Under the pieces are notes generated by a model. That model was not told the origin of the DNA and did no database searches. It saw nothing but the letters and a program-made list of their open reading frames with translations. Below, one piece after another: positions 15,594 through 23,251 of a stretch of 64,000 bases of DNA. The stretch spans positions 1 through 64,000 of the forward strand of contig NZ_JNXE01000033.1 of the NCBI RefSeq assembly GCF_000716605.1, read 5' to 3'. Each line of letters starts with the position of its first letter. The stretch's first letter is position 1. A program made the position numbers and the translations under genes. Origin of the DNA: Streptomyces sp. NRRL F-525 (GTDB taxonomy: Bacteria > Actinomycetota > Actinomycetes > Streptomycetales > Streptomycetaceae).

Positions 15594-17675
15594 ATGGCGA
15601 AGGACGATTCCGCCGGCCTGCTGGCCGACCGGCTGGCCTCCGCCCGCCTGCAGAACTTTGTCGGCAGGTGCGAGGAACTCGCCCTGTTCCGGCGGGCGTT
15701 GGCAGGTGAACCCGGCGCCCCGCTGGTCATCGTGCTGCACGGCCCGGGCGGCATGGGCAAGAGCGCGCTGCTGCAGCGCTTCGCCGCGGAGGCACGCGCC
15801 GCGGACCGGCCGGTCGTCGGCGTCGACGCGCGTACGGTCGAGCTCTCGCCGTCGGCCTTCGAGGAGGCGACCGCCGAGGTCTTCGCCCGTGACAACGCTG
15901 TCCTGCTGGTGGACGACTTCGAGCGCTACCGGGACATGGAGGAGTGGATACGCGACCGCTTCCTGCCGCGGTTACCCGCAGGAGCCCTGGTCGTCGTCGC
16001 CGGACGGCACGCGCCCGACCCCCTCTGGAAGGCGGACCTCGCGTGGAGCGAGGTCCTCCAGGTCGTGCCGCTAAGGGAGTTGGGGCCCGCGGACTCGGCG
16101 GCGCTGCTCACCTCGCGGGGCGCCGACCCCGCACTGCACGCGTCCCTCCTCCGGTTCGCCGCGGGCCATCCGCTGGCCCTGCGCCTGGTGGCGGAGGCGG
16201 CGACCCACGACAACTCCTCGACGGACGAGGTCTTCTGGGCCCCGCTGCGCACGGTCGTCGACCGCCTGCTCACCCACATCGTCGGCAGACCGCCCTCCCC
16301 CGCACACCGGCGGGCACTGGAGGTGTGCGGCCATGTCGCGGACACCACCGAGGAGTTGCTGCGCGTGGCACTCCCCGGCGAGGACGCCACCGAACTCTTC
16401 GCCTGGCTGCGGCAGTTGTCGTTCATGAGGTCGGGCCCCTTCGGGGTGTGCCCCTACGACGTCGTCCGCGACGCCCTCGACAGCGACTTCCGCTGGCGCG
16501 ACCCCGAGCGCTACAAGGCCATGCACCGCACGATCCGCCGCCACCTCGTGGAGCGCGTCCGCGAGGCACCGGAGAAGGAAGCCCTGCGCGCGGCACGGGA
16601 GTTCAACCACATAGTCTCCCGGGCCCAGTGGCTGAGGGAGTTCCAGGGCGGCCGGGACGAACCCGACGTCCACGAGCAGCCGATGCGCCCCGAGGACGCC
16701 GCCGCACTGATCGAACTGACCCGCAAGGTCGAGGGCGAGCACAACGCCCGTACGGTCGCGTACTGGTTGAGACGTCAGCCCGAGGCGTTCCACGTCCACC
16801 GGCGCTGCGACACCGGTCAACTCCTCGGGTTCATGGCCTGGTTGAGGATCGACACGCTCGACGACGAGACCCGGGCGGCGGATCCCGTGCTGGCGGAGGC
16901 GTGGGAGCTGGTCTCCGCGATGACTCCCCCGCGCCAGGGCGAACACCTGGGTGTGGCGCGGTTCATGGTGCACGAGGAGCACCACCACCGCCCCTCGCGG
17001 TCGTGGGACCTGGTGCGGACGCGGATCGTCTTCGAGGTGCTGCGCGCCAAGCACTGCGCCTGGTCCTGCTTCGTCAGCGCCGAACCGAAGTTCTGGGCAC
17101 CGCTGTTGACGTATCTGGGCATGTTCCAGCCGCCCCGCCGGGCCGTCCACGCCGATCGCGGGTACGGCCTGTTCTGCCACGACTGGCGGGCGGCACGGGC
17201 GGAGGAGTGGGCCGAGGGCATCGACGCACGCCTGCTCGGCGGGGCACCGGCCGCGACCGCCGGGAAGCCCAAGTCCCGTGTCACACCGCTGAGTCGGGAG
17301 GAGTCCGACGCCGCCGTCCGCGAGGCACTGCGTGGCTGGCTGGACCCCGGCGGGCTCACCGACAACCCGCTGCTGCGCGGGCGGCTGGTGGAGGAACTCA
17401 GCGAGGGCGACCCGGTGACCGCGCTGCGCGACCTGATCGGCAGGGCCGTACAGCGACTGAACGCCCATCCCCGCACCCGGCATCTGCACGACGTACTGAC
17501 GCTGACGTACCACTCGACGTCCACGCAGGACGCCGTGGCGCGGAAGCTCAACCTAGCGTTCAGCACGTACCGCAGGCATCTGGCGCGCGCCCTGGACGAG
17601 GTGCGCGAGACGGTGTGGGACTGGGAGACGCACGGCCGGATCAGGGCCGAACAGGAGCCTCCGCAAGGGAGTTGA
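15594..17675 (+). CDS. NTPase with P-loop and C-terminal HTH-like region, 693 aa
   Basis: The ATG at 15594 follows GGGGAGGGGAAC. The P-loop GPGGMGKSALLQ lies near residue 51, and a Walker B-like AVLLVDDFERY near 102. The central region is helical without a recognised family signature and is rich in Arg/Glu. Near the end, TQDAVARKLNLAFSTYRRHLARALDEV resembles a helix-turn-helix of sigma-region-4 type. This is an STAND-like architecture, so signalling or transcriptional control is likely, but the ligand and targets cannot be told. It ends just before a strong bidirectional hairpin. Confidence 0.72.
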   Translation: MAKDDSAGLLADRLASARLQNFVGRCEELALFRRALAGEPGAPLVIVLHGPGGMGKSALLQRFAAEARAADRPVVGVDARTVELSPSAFEEATAEVFARDNAVLLVDDFERYRDMEEWIRDRFLPRLPAGALVVVAGRHAPDPLWKADLAWSEVLQVVPLRELGPADSAALLTSRGADPALHASLLRFAAGHPLALRLVAEAATHDNSSTDEVFWAPLRTVVDRLLTHIVGRPPSPAHRRALEVCGHVADTTEELLRVALPGEDATELFAWLRQLSFMRSGPFGVCPYDVVRDALDSDFRWRDPERYKAMHRTIRRHLVERVREAPEKEALRAAREFNHIVSRAQWLREFQGGRDEPDVHEQPMRPEDAAALIELTRKVEGEHNARTVAYWLRRQPEAFHVHRRCDTGQLLGFMAWLRIDTLDDETRAADPVLAEAWELVSAMTPPRQGEHLGVARFMVHEEHHHRPSRSWDLVRTRIVFEVLRAKHCAWSCFVSAEPKFWAPLLTYLGMFQPPRRAVHADRGYGLFCHDWRAARAEEWAEGIDARLLGGAPAATAGKPKSRVTPLSREESDAAVREALRGWLDPGGLTDNPLLRGRLVEELSEGDPVTALRDLIGRAVQRLNAHPRTRHLHDVLTLTYHSTSTQDAVARKLNLAFSTYRRHLARALDEVRETVWDWETHGRIRAEQEPPQGS

Positions 17676-17677
17676 GA

Positions 17678-17748
17678 GTCCGGCGAGCAGACGGCAGCGG
17701 CCCCCGGGAGCCAACGGGGGACCGCTGCCGTCACCGCGCCCGCCGGAC
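17678..17748. terminator. Nested inverted repeats, likely bidirectional terminator
   Basis: The outer arms GTCCGGCG (17678-17685) and CGCCGGAC (17741-17748) enclose an inner stem of GACGGCAGCGG (17690-17700) with CCGCTGCCGTC (17722-17732), plus a C5/G5 pair. It sits between convergent genes ending at 17675 and 17748, where a shared terminator is expected. There is no U-tract, as is usual in Streptomyces. Confidence 0.75.
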
Positions 17749-18308
17749 TACTTGGCGGGCTTGTAGAACGCGTACGTGGCGGTGTACTGCACGCTGACCT
17801 GGTCCGTGCTGGTGCCGGTGCAGGCCGTGGTCGGGGCGACGCCACCGCTGGTGGCCAGGCGCTGGACGTAGGACACGTCGGCGAACGTCCCGGTGCCACG
17901 GGTGGCGGTGGCCTTCACCAGCAGCTCGGGGATGGCGCCCGTCTTGGGCGAGTTGGCGATCGCGGAGCCGTTGACCGCGCTGCCGTCCACCGTGGACACC
18001 CAGACCGGGCCGCGCGAGTGCAGGGCGACGGGACGCTTGGCGCGGTCGTTCTTGGCCCACAGGGTGGCGGCCGGCTCCAGCAGCGTCCAGGCGCTGTTGG
18101 TGCAGGTGTAGGTCTGGACGCCGGCGGCGGAGAAGACGCCGGTGAGCTTGTTGCCGTCCGGGACCTTCAGCGCGTCGGGCACGGTGACGCCGAGGCGGAC
18201 GGGCGGCTGCGGGGTGGCGGCCTGGCCGACGGTCGCGCTCACGAGCGTGCCGGCGACCACGGCGGTGACGGCCGCGGTGGTGAGGATGAGACGTTTGGCG
18301 ATCTTCAT
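17748..18308 (-). CDS. Secreted DUF3455-like protein, 186 aa
   Basis: A signal peptide (MKIAKRLILTTAAVTAVVAG, cleavage likely after SATVGQA) leads a roughly 155-residue exported domain. GVQTYTCTNSAWTLLEPAATL, VALHSRGPVWVS and the C-terminal QYTATYAFYKPA fit the DUF3455 family of secreted bacterial and fungal proteins of unknown function. Two Cys (in YTCTN and TACTG) may form a disulfide. It stands alone, reading from the 302-base region upstream of the thaumatin-like gene, and ends in the nested hairpin shared with the convergent neighbour. Confidence 0.78.
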   Translation of the reverse strand: MKIAKRLILTTAAVTAVVAGTLVSATVGQAATPQPPVRLGVTVPDALKVPDGNKLTGVFSAAGVQTYTCTNSAWTLLEPAATLWAKNDRAKRPVALHSRGPVWVSTVDGSAVNGSAIANSPKTGAIPELLVKATATRGTGTFADVSYVQRLATSGGVAPTTACTGTSTDQVSVQYTATYAFYKPAK

Positions 18309-18610
18309 CGGTAAGTCTCCAGAGCAATTTCTGAACAGGATCGCGGGTATCGGGGTCGCGGATGTCCGGACCCCCGGGCCGATCAGATGATCTTTCGGCC
18401 CCGCTGCCGCAATGTACGGGGGATTACTCGTCGCCAGGTTGCCAACTTCTGATCGACTTATGACCAGTACTGCTCACCGCCACGGCGAGGTAGGTATTGC
18501 CGTCCCCGTTTCCGTTGTCCGGCAGGACCTGCGCCGGTCTCCACTACGGAAGACTCCGCCGGCCGGATCACCGCGCGGCGGAGCGTGGGAACGGACAGGA
18601 GTGTTGAGAC
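18309..18610. other. Divergent intergenic region, 302 bases
   Basis: No coding frame with a plausible start is seen. It must hold promoters for the DUF3455 gene (minus) and the thaumatin-like gene (plus). The most notable content is the motif at 18502-18523 that recurs upstream of the second thaumatin-like gene. Several TA-rich patches (for example around 18440-18475) are unusual for this GC-rich DNA. Confidence 0.6.
18502..18523 (+). promoter_or_regulatory. Shared promoter-type motif GTCC-N3-TTT-N2-GTTGTC-N-GGC, copy 1
   Basis: All sixteen specified positions are identical to the sequence at 21709-21730. The GTTGTC core lies 91 bases before the thaumatin-like start codon. A third GTTGTC precedes the sigma/GH128 gene at nearly the same distance. 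It may be a binding site or -10 region for the locus sigma factor (inference). Confidence 0.5.
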
Positions 18611-19678
18611 ATGCCTCGTTGCCGGTTGTCCATCCGCCGACAAGGGCGCGCACGATCCATGGCGGGCCACCGCCGTGCGCCCCGCCCGGTCCGCAGACAG
18701 GTAGGCGTGGCCACCGCGGTCCTCCTGACCTGCCTCGCCGTGGTCACCGGCGTCCTGCTGACCCGCGCGCAGCCGGGAGACCGTACGGTCGCCGGTCCAA
18801 CGTCCGCGCACGGTACGGCGGTTGCCGGCACCCCGGCCCTCCCCGGACCGTCGCCGACGACGACGTCATCACCGCGCGCCACGCCCTCCCCCTCGCCCAC
18901 CCCCGACGCGCGAAAGCCGTCCAGGGCGAGCGCCTCGCCGTCCCGCGAGGCCGGTCAGCCGAAGGCCGCGACCGCCGGCAAGCGGACCGTCACCCTCGTC
19001 AACCGCCTCGACGAGACGATCTGGCCCGCGATCGCCGCGGACCCCAAACACCCTGTGGAGGCGACGGGCTGGGTGCTGAAGCCCGGGGCCAGCCTCAGCT
19101 TCACCGTCCCCGACCACTGGGACGTCCGGGTGTGGGCACGCACCGGCTGCTCCTTCGACGCGGCCGGCGCCGGCCACTGCACGACCGGGGACTGCGGCCG
19201 TTTCCAGTGCGGCTCGACCTGGGGCGAATTCCCCTCCACGCTGGCCGAGTTCAACCTGAACGCCTGGAACGGCATGGACTTCTACGACGTCAGCCTGGTC
19301 GAGGGCAACAACCTGCCGATGTGGATCAACAGTTACGGCGGCTCGTCCCAGGACAAGATCGACGCGAACGGCTGCTCCGCCGCCGGGTGCACCCGGGACG
19401 CCAACGCGACCTGCCCCGCCAGACTCCAGCGCGTCCGGGACGGCCGGGTCGTGGCCTGCCTGAGCGCCTGCCTGGTGTTCAAGACGGACCAGACATGCTG
19501 CACCGGCGCCTACGCGGCGCGCCCCCAGTGCGTCCCCTCGTCCTGGCCCGTCGACTCGGCGGCCGTGTTCAAGAAGGCCGAACCCTTCGCCTACTCCTAC
19601 GTCAACGACGACGCGACCAGCGTGCTCACCTGCTCGGGAGAGTGCGGCTACCGCATCACCTGGGGTGTGAGCCCCTGA
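18611..19678 (+). CDS. Membrane-anchored thaumatin-like protein 1, 355 aa
   Basis: A basic N-terminus and one hydrophobic segment (residues about 32-51, VGVATAVLLTCLAVVTGVLL) are followed by a Ser/Pro/Thr linker to about residue 125 and then a thaumatin-family domain. Family features are RTGCSFD, CTTGDCG, STLAEFNLN and the signature DFYDVSLVEGNNLPMWI. About 14 Cys in that domain fit the disulfide-rich thaumatin fold, including ANATCPARLQ and TCCTGAY. The acidic cleft residues (Glu in AEF, Asp in GMDFYD) are kept. Plant members bind or cleave beta-1,3-glucan and damage fungi; function in bacteria is little known. The start has a GACAGGAG ribosome-binding site. It converges with the sigma/GH128 gene 22 bases away. 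Confidence 0.88.
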   Translation: MPRCRLSIRRQGRARSMAGHRRAPRPVRRQVGVATAVLLTCLAVVTGVLLTRAQPGDRTVAGPTSAHGTAVAGTPALPGPSPTTTSSPRATPSPSPTPDARKPSRASASPSREAGQPKAATAGKRTVTLVNRLDETIWPAIAADPKHPVEATGWVLKPGASLSFTVPDHWDVRVWARTGCSFDAAGAGHCTTGDCGRFQCGSTWGEFPSTLAEFNLNAWNGMDFYDVSLVEGNNLPMWINSYGGSSQDKIDANGCSAAGCTRDANATCPARLQRVRDGRVVACLSACLVFKTDQTCCTGAYAARPQCVPSSWPVDSAAVFKKAEPFAYSYVNDDATSVLTCSGECGYRITWGVSP

Positions 19679-19700
19679 CTCCGGGGGCGGCCGGGCCGGA

Positions 19701-21596
19701 TCAGTCGGCGGACTGGAAGGCCCGGCCCGCCGCCGTGGTCGTCGTACCGTCCGTGAAGAGACCGCTGCTCGGCTTCGACGGATCGGCGCCCAGCCCGAAC
19801 CACGCGTAGCGCTGCACGTACGGCAGCCCGTCCAACGCCTTCGTGGACGCGGTGACGAAATCGGCCTGTTGCTGCGCGGACGGGAAACGGGTGCCCTGGG
19901 AGAAGTCGATCAGCGCGTACTCGGTGAGCCAGATCGGCTTGTGGTAGCGCGCGTACACCGCGGCCAGGTACGACTTCAGCTGCTCGACGGCCTGCGGGGT
20001 GCGGAAGTCGCCGCCGTACCAGTGCAGCGTGATGAAGTCGACCCGGTACCCCTTCGTCTTCGCCCCCGACATGAAACGGTCCAGCCAACCGCCCGCCGTG
20101 TCACCGCCGTAGGCGACCGCGGGGCTGCCCAGGATCTTGCCCGCCGCCATGAGCTGGGGCCACAGCTGGAGCGCCTGCTCGACGGTCATGTTCGACTGCT
20201 GGGCCATGTCCGGTTCGTTGAACCCCAGCAGATAGGGCCCGTACTCCCGCGCCTGGGCCAGCGAGGAGTCGGTGACGGACTTCGCTCCCCAGATCATGGG
20301 CACGAACGACCCCGACGAGGGTGTCGTGATCCCCGAGTGCTGCGTGGACCAGGTGTAGTACCAGTTCGCCCCGCTCGCGGCGAGCGCCTGACTCACCCCG
20401 CCGAACGACCACACCCCGACGCCCTTCTTGGCACCGGAGGCGATGTGTACGGGCGCGGCGGCGATGTGCTTCGAGGGCGAGGCGCTCGGCTTGGCCTTCG
20501 GCTTCGGGGACGCGCTCGGCGACGTGCTCGGGGAGGCCGAGGGCGTGGGCGTGGGGCTCGGGGTGACGCTGGCCACCGGAGCGGGCGATGCCGCAGCCGT
20601 CGTAGAAGAGGAGCCCCCGGTGAGCCGGGGCGCGACCAGCGCGGCCACCACCACGACGGCGACCGCCGCCGAACCACCCACGACCTGCTTGCCCATACGA
20701 CCCGACCGGCGCCCGTGCCGCCTACGCGGACCCCGGTGCGCAGACTCCGCGGAGTGCTCGGCGGGCGAGGCCGAACTGCCGTTCCCCATAACGGCGTTCA
20801 GCACCCGGGACGGATCAAGCCCGGCGGGCACGGCCACCAGCGGAAGTCCGCTCAGCAGCCGGTCCATCGGAAGCAGTCCCTCGTCGAGCCCCTGGCACAC
20901 CCCGCACCCGCGGATGTGACGGGCAAACCGCTTGCGCCACAAGGCACTTGGCGTGCCGTCCCAGGTCGAGGCCGTCTCGTCCAGCTCCGCGCAGCGCGGT
21001 GCGGCGGCCAGCGCCCGCACCACCACCCGCGAGACCTCCATCTGCTTCTTCATGCGCTGCACGCGCACGGAGGCGTGCCGGTCGGAGAGGCCCAACGCAC
21101 CGGCGAGTTCGGCCCGTTCGAGTTCGCCGGTCTCCTCCAGCCACCACAGGGACAGCAGTTCCTGGTCGTCGGGGTCCAACCAGCGTGTGGCCTCGACGAC
21201 TTCACGGCGCTGCTCGGTCAACCCCAGCCGCAGGATGGTCAGTCCGGCGAAGTCGAGCGCGGGGTCGGTGATCGCCTCGGCGTCCTCGATGTGCGCTCTG
21301 CGGTCGCGGTCGGCGGCCCGTATCTGCTCACGGTCCCGTACCTGCCTGATCGTGATCGCCACCAGCCACGACCGGAACGCGGCGGGATCCCGCAGCTTCG
21401 GCAGCCCCCGCACCATGCGCAACAGCGTCTCCTGTACGACGTCATCGACGTCGGCGTGACCGTTCAGGGCCCGGCCGACGATGTTGTAGACCAGCGGCAG
21501 GCACTGCGTCAGCAGGTGATCCAGGGCCTGCCGGTCACCCGCGCACGCGGCCGTCACCACGCCCGCGTCGGGTCCACTCCTGGGCTTCTCGGTCAT
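19701..21596 (-). CDS. ECF sigma factor fused through a membrane segment to a GH128-like glycosidase, 631 aa
   Basis: Sigma-70 region 2 covers roughly residues 15-95 (NGHADVDDVVQETLLRMVRG) and region 4 roughly 140-190 (LDPDDQELLSLWW, LGLSDRHASVRVQRMKK). A zinc-finger-like HIRGCGVC motif follows near 226-236, resembling a ZAS anti-sigma domain. A transmembrane segment (about 303-325) and a Ser/Pro/Thr linker lead to a glycoside hydrolase domain from about 395. That domain has FNEPD (acid/base Glu, near 459) and WLTEYAL (nucleophile Glu, near 558), as in GH128 beta-1,3-glucanases. The topology puts the sigma domain inside and the enzyme outside the cell. ECF proteins with such C-terminal extensions are known in actinobacteria; how they are activated is unclear. 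It lies between two thaumatin-like genes, which suggests one regulon. Confidence 0.9.
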   Translation of the reverse strand: MTEKPRSGPDAGVVTAACAGDRQALDHLLTQCLPLVYNIVGRALNGHADVDDVVQETLLRMVRGLPKLRDPAAFRSWLVAITIRQVRDREQIRAADRDRRAHIEDAEAITDPALDFAGLTILRLGLTEQRREVVEATRWLDPDDQELLSLWWLEETGELERAELAGALGLSDRHASVRVQRMKKQMEVSRVVVRALAAAPRCAELDETASTWDGTPSALWRKRFARHIRGCGVCQGLDEGLLPMDRLLSGLPLVAVPAGLDPSRVLNAVMGNGSSASPAEHSAESAHRGPRRRHGRRSGRMGKQVVGGSAAVAVVVVAALVAPRLTGGSSSTTAAASPAPVASVTPSPTPTPSASPSTSPSASPKPKAKPSASPSKHIAAAPVHIASGAKKGVGVWSFGGVSQALAASGANWYYTWSTQHSGITTPSSGSFVPMIWGAKSVTDSSLAQAREYGPYLLGFNEPDMAQQSNMTVEQALQLWPQLMAAGKILGSPAVAYGGDTAGGWLDRFMSGAKTKGYRVDFITLHWYGGDFRTPQAVEQLKSYLAAVYARYHKPIWLTEYALIDFSQGTRFPSAQQQADFVTASTKALDGLPYVQRYAWFGLGADPSKPSSGLFTDGTTTTAAGRAFQSAD

Positions 21597-21682
21597 CTGC
21601 GTTCGTTCCTCCGCGTGTGGTCCGGCCGTGGCGTCTCTCTCCTTCGGAGACCGCCGACGCGCGCAAGGACTACAGAAAACAG

Positions 21683-21688
21683 GACAAC
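21683..21688 (-). promoter_or_regulatory. GTTGTC element upstream of the sigma/GH128 gene
   Basis: On the minus strand the sequence TTTTGTTGTCCTG places the GTTGTC core 86 bases upstream of the sigma/GH128 start. This is close to the distance of the same core before both thaumatin-like genes (91 and 80 bases). Outside the core the similarity to the 22-base motif is weak. Autoregulation by the sigma domain is a hypothesis. Confidence 0.35.
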
Positions 21689-21708
21689 AAAAGAAATCAG
21701 CCGGTCGC

Positions 21709-21730
21709 GTCCGAATTTATGTTGTCGGGC
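21709..21730 (+). promoter_or_regulatory. Shared promoter-type motif, copy 2
   Basis: It matches 18502-18523 at every specified position of GTCC-N3-TTT-N2-GTTGTC-N-GGC. The core is 80 bases upstream of the second thaumatin-like start codon. The two host genes are paralogues, so common ancestry could explain part of the match. However, the rest of the two upstream regions is not alike. Confidence 0.5.
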
Positions 21731-21806
21731 CGTCGCCGAACAGGTCACCGATAGGCAGGACCGCATCCGGCCCGCATCCGAAGAGCTTCAGGAAGGCGCG
21801 AGGACC

Positions 21807-22823
21807 ATGGCACGAGGACGCAGAAGACTCGGCGCGAGCCCGCAGCGGCACCGCCGACGCTGGTGGTACGTCGCGGCGGCCGCCCTCGCCACGGCCGCCA
21901 CCGTGCTGATCGCCTACAGCGTGTGGACGCCGTCCGGCACCCGGAGCACCCGCACGACGGCCCACCAGGACACGGCCGCGCGTCCGGCCGCGACCCCGAG
22001 CGCCTCGCCCTCCCCGGCCCACAGCGCCTCGGCCTCCCCCTCGCCCTCGGCCTCGCGCTCCCCCAAGGCCACCGCGTCGAAGAAGAGCACGCCCGCACCG
22101 ACCGCCAAGGCGGACGAACCGGTACCGGACCGGCCCTCGACGGCCCCCGCCGGCAAACGCCTGATCACGGTCGTCAACCGCACCCCGAAGACGGTCTGGG
22201 CGGTCGTCACCAACACCGCCGTCTACCCGGCGGGCCGCCGACTCACCCCGGGCCAGAGCCTGTCGGTGACCGTGGCGAACAACTGGGGCGGCCGCATCTG
22301 GGGACGCACGGGCTGCGTCTCCACGGCCGCCGGCCACTGCGCGACCGGCGACTGCACCAGCGTGTGCGAGGGCGCCAACCCGCCCACCACACTGGGGGAG
22401 TTCACGTTCGACGCGTACGCCGGGATGGATTTCTACGACGTGAGCATGGTCGACGGCTCGAACCTGCCGATGTACATCAACATCTCGCACACCACGACCG
22501 CCGACCCGGTCAGTTCCTCGGGCTGCTACAAGGGCGTCTGCACCTCGGACGTCGACTGCCCCACCGCGATGCAAGCGGTGTCGGGCGGCCAGGTCGTCGG
22601 CTGCGAGCCGCCCTGCGCGGCGTTCGGCGGGGACACGTACTGCTGCCGCGGCGCCTGGGCGGGCCGCGACAACTGCGTCCCCTCGAAGTGGCCGGTCGAC
22701 TACACCCAGGTCTTCAAGCGGGCCGCCCCGTACGCCTATGCGTACGCCTTCGACGACGGGGCGACGATGCCGTGCAAGGGAGCCTGCTACTACAAGGTCA
22801 CCTTCGGGACGACCGGCTCGTGA
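21807..22823 (+). CDS. Membrane-anchored thaumatin-like protein 2, 338 aa
   Basis: A paralogue of the protein at 18611. It has a basic N-terminus, a hydrophobic anchor (residues about 20-37, WWYVAAAALATAATVLIAYS), a Ser/Pro/Lys linker to about 110, then a thaumatin domain. Conserved are RTGCVST, CATGDCT, TTLGEFTFDAYAG and DFYDVSMVDGSNLPMYI, and multiple Cys including TYCCRGAW. In the first motif the Glu sits in GEF rather than AEF. The ATG at 21807 has a GAGG site six bases upstream. It is divergent from the sigma/GH128 gene across 210 bases and stops eight bases before the convergent msrB gene. Confidence 0.88.
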   Translation: MARGRRRLGASPQRHRRRWWYVAAAALATAATVLIAYSVWTPSGTRSTRTTAHQDTAARPAATPSASPSPAHSASASPSPSASRSPKATASKKSTPAPTAKADEPVPDRPSTAPAGKRLITVVNRTPKTVWAVVTNTAVYPAGRRLTPGQSLSVTVANNWGGRIWGRTGCVSTAAGHCATGDCTSVCEGANPPTTLGEFTFDAYAGMDFYDVSMVDGSNLPMYINISHTTTADPVSSSGCYKGVCTSDVDCPTAMQAVSGGQVVGCEPPCAAFGGDTYCCRGAWAGRDNCVPSKWPVDYTQVFKRAAPYAYAYAFDDGATMPCKGACYYKVTFGTTGS

Positions 22824-22830
22824 CCGGCGG

Positions 22831-23238
22831 TCACTCGGCTTCCGGCGTCAGCCGCAGCGAGATGGAGTTGATGCAGTACCGCTGATCGGTCGGCGTGGCA
22901 TACCCCTCGCCCTCGAAGACGTGCCCGAGATGCGACCCGCACCGGGCACACCGCACCTCGGTGCGGACCATGCCGTGCGAGCGGTCGGCGATCAGCTCGA
23001 CCGCGTCGGTGTCCTTCGGGTCGTAGAAGCTCGGCCAGCCGCAGTGGGACTCGAACTTCTCGGTGGAGGTGAACAGTTCGGCGCCACAGGCGCGGCAGGA
23101 GTAGACGCCCTTCGTCTTGGTGTCGGTGTACTCACCGACGAAGGCGGGCTCCGTGCCGGCCTGCCGCAGCACCGCGTACTCGGCCGGGTTCAGCTCCGCG
23201 CGCCATTCCTCGTCCGGCTTTTCGACGTCGTACGACAT
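22831..23238 (-). CDS. msrB: Peptide-methionine (R)-S-oxide reductase MsrB, 135 aa
   Basis: Full-length MsrB. Structural zinc is bound by two CxxC pairs (SCRACG and RCARCG), followed by the family motif GSHLGHVFEGEG and the catalytic Cys in RYCINSISL. It reduces methionine-R-sulfoxide in oxidised proteins, using thioredoxin. It sits 13 bases downstream of murC on the same strand, so it is probably co-transcribed. Confidence 0.96.
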   Translation of the reverse strand: MSYDVEKPDEEWRAELNPAEYAVLRQAGTEPAFVGEYTDTKTKGVYSCRACGAELFTSTEKFESHCGWPSFYDPKDTDAVELIADRSHGMVRTEVRCARCGSHLGHVFEGEGYATPTDQRYCINSISLRLTPEAE

Positions 23239-23251
23239 GCAGCTCAGCCCC

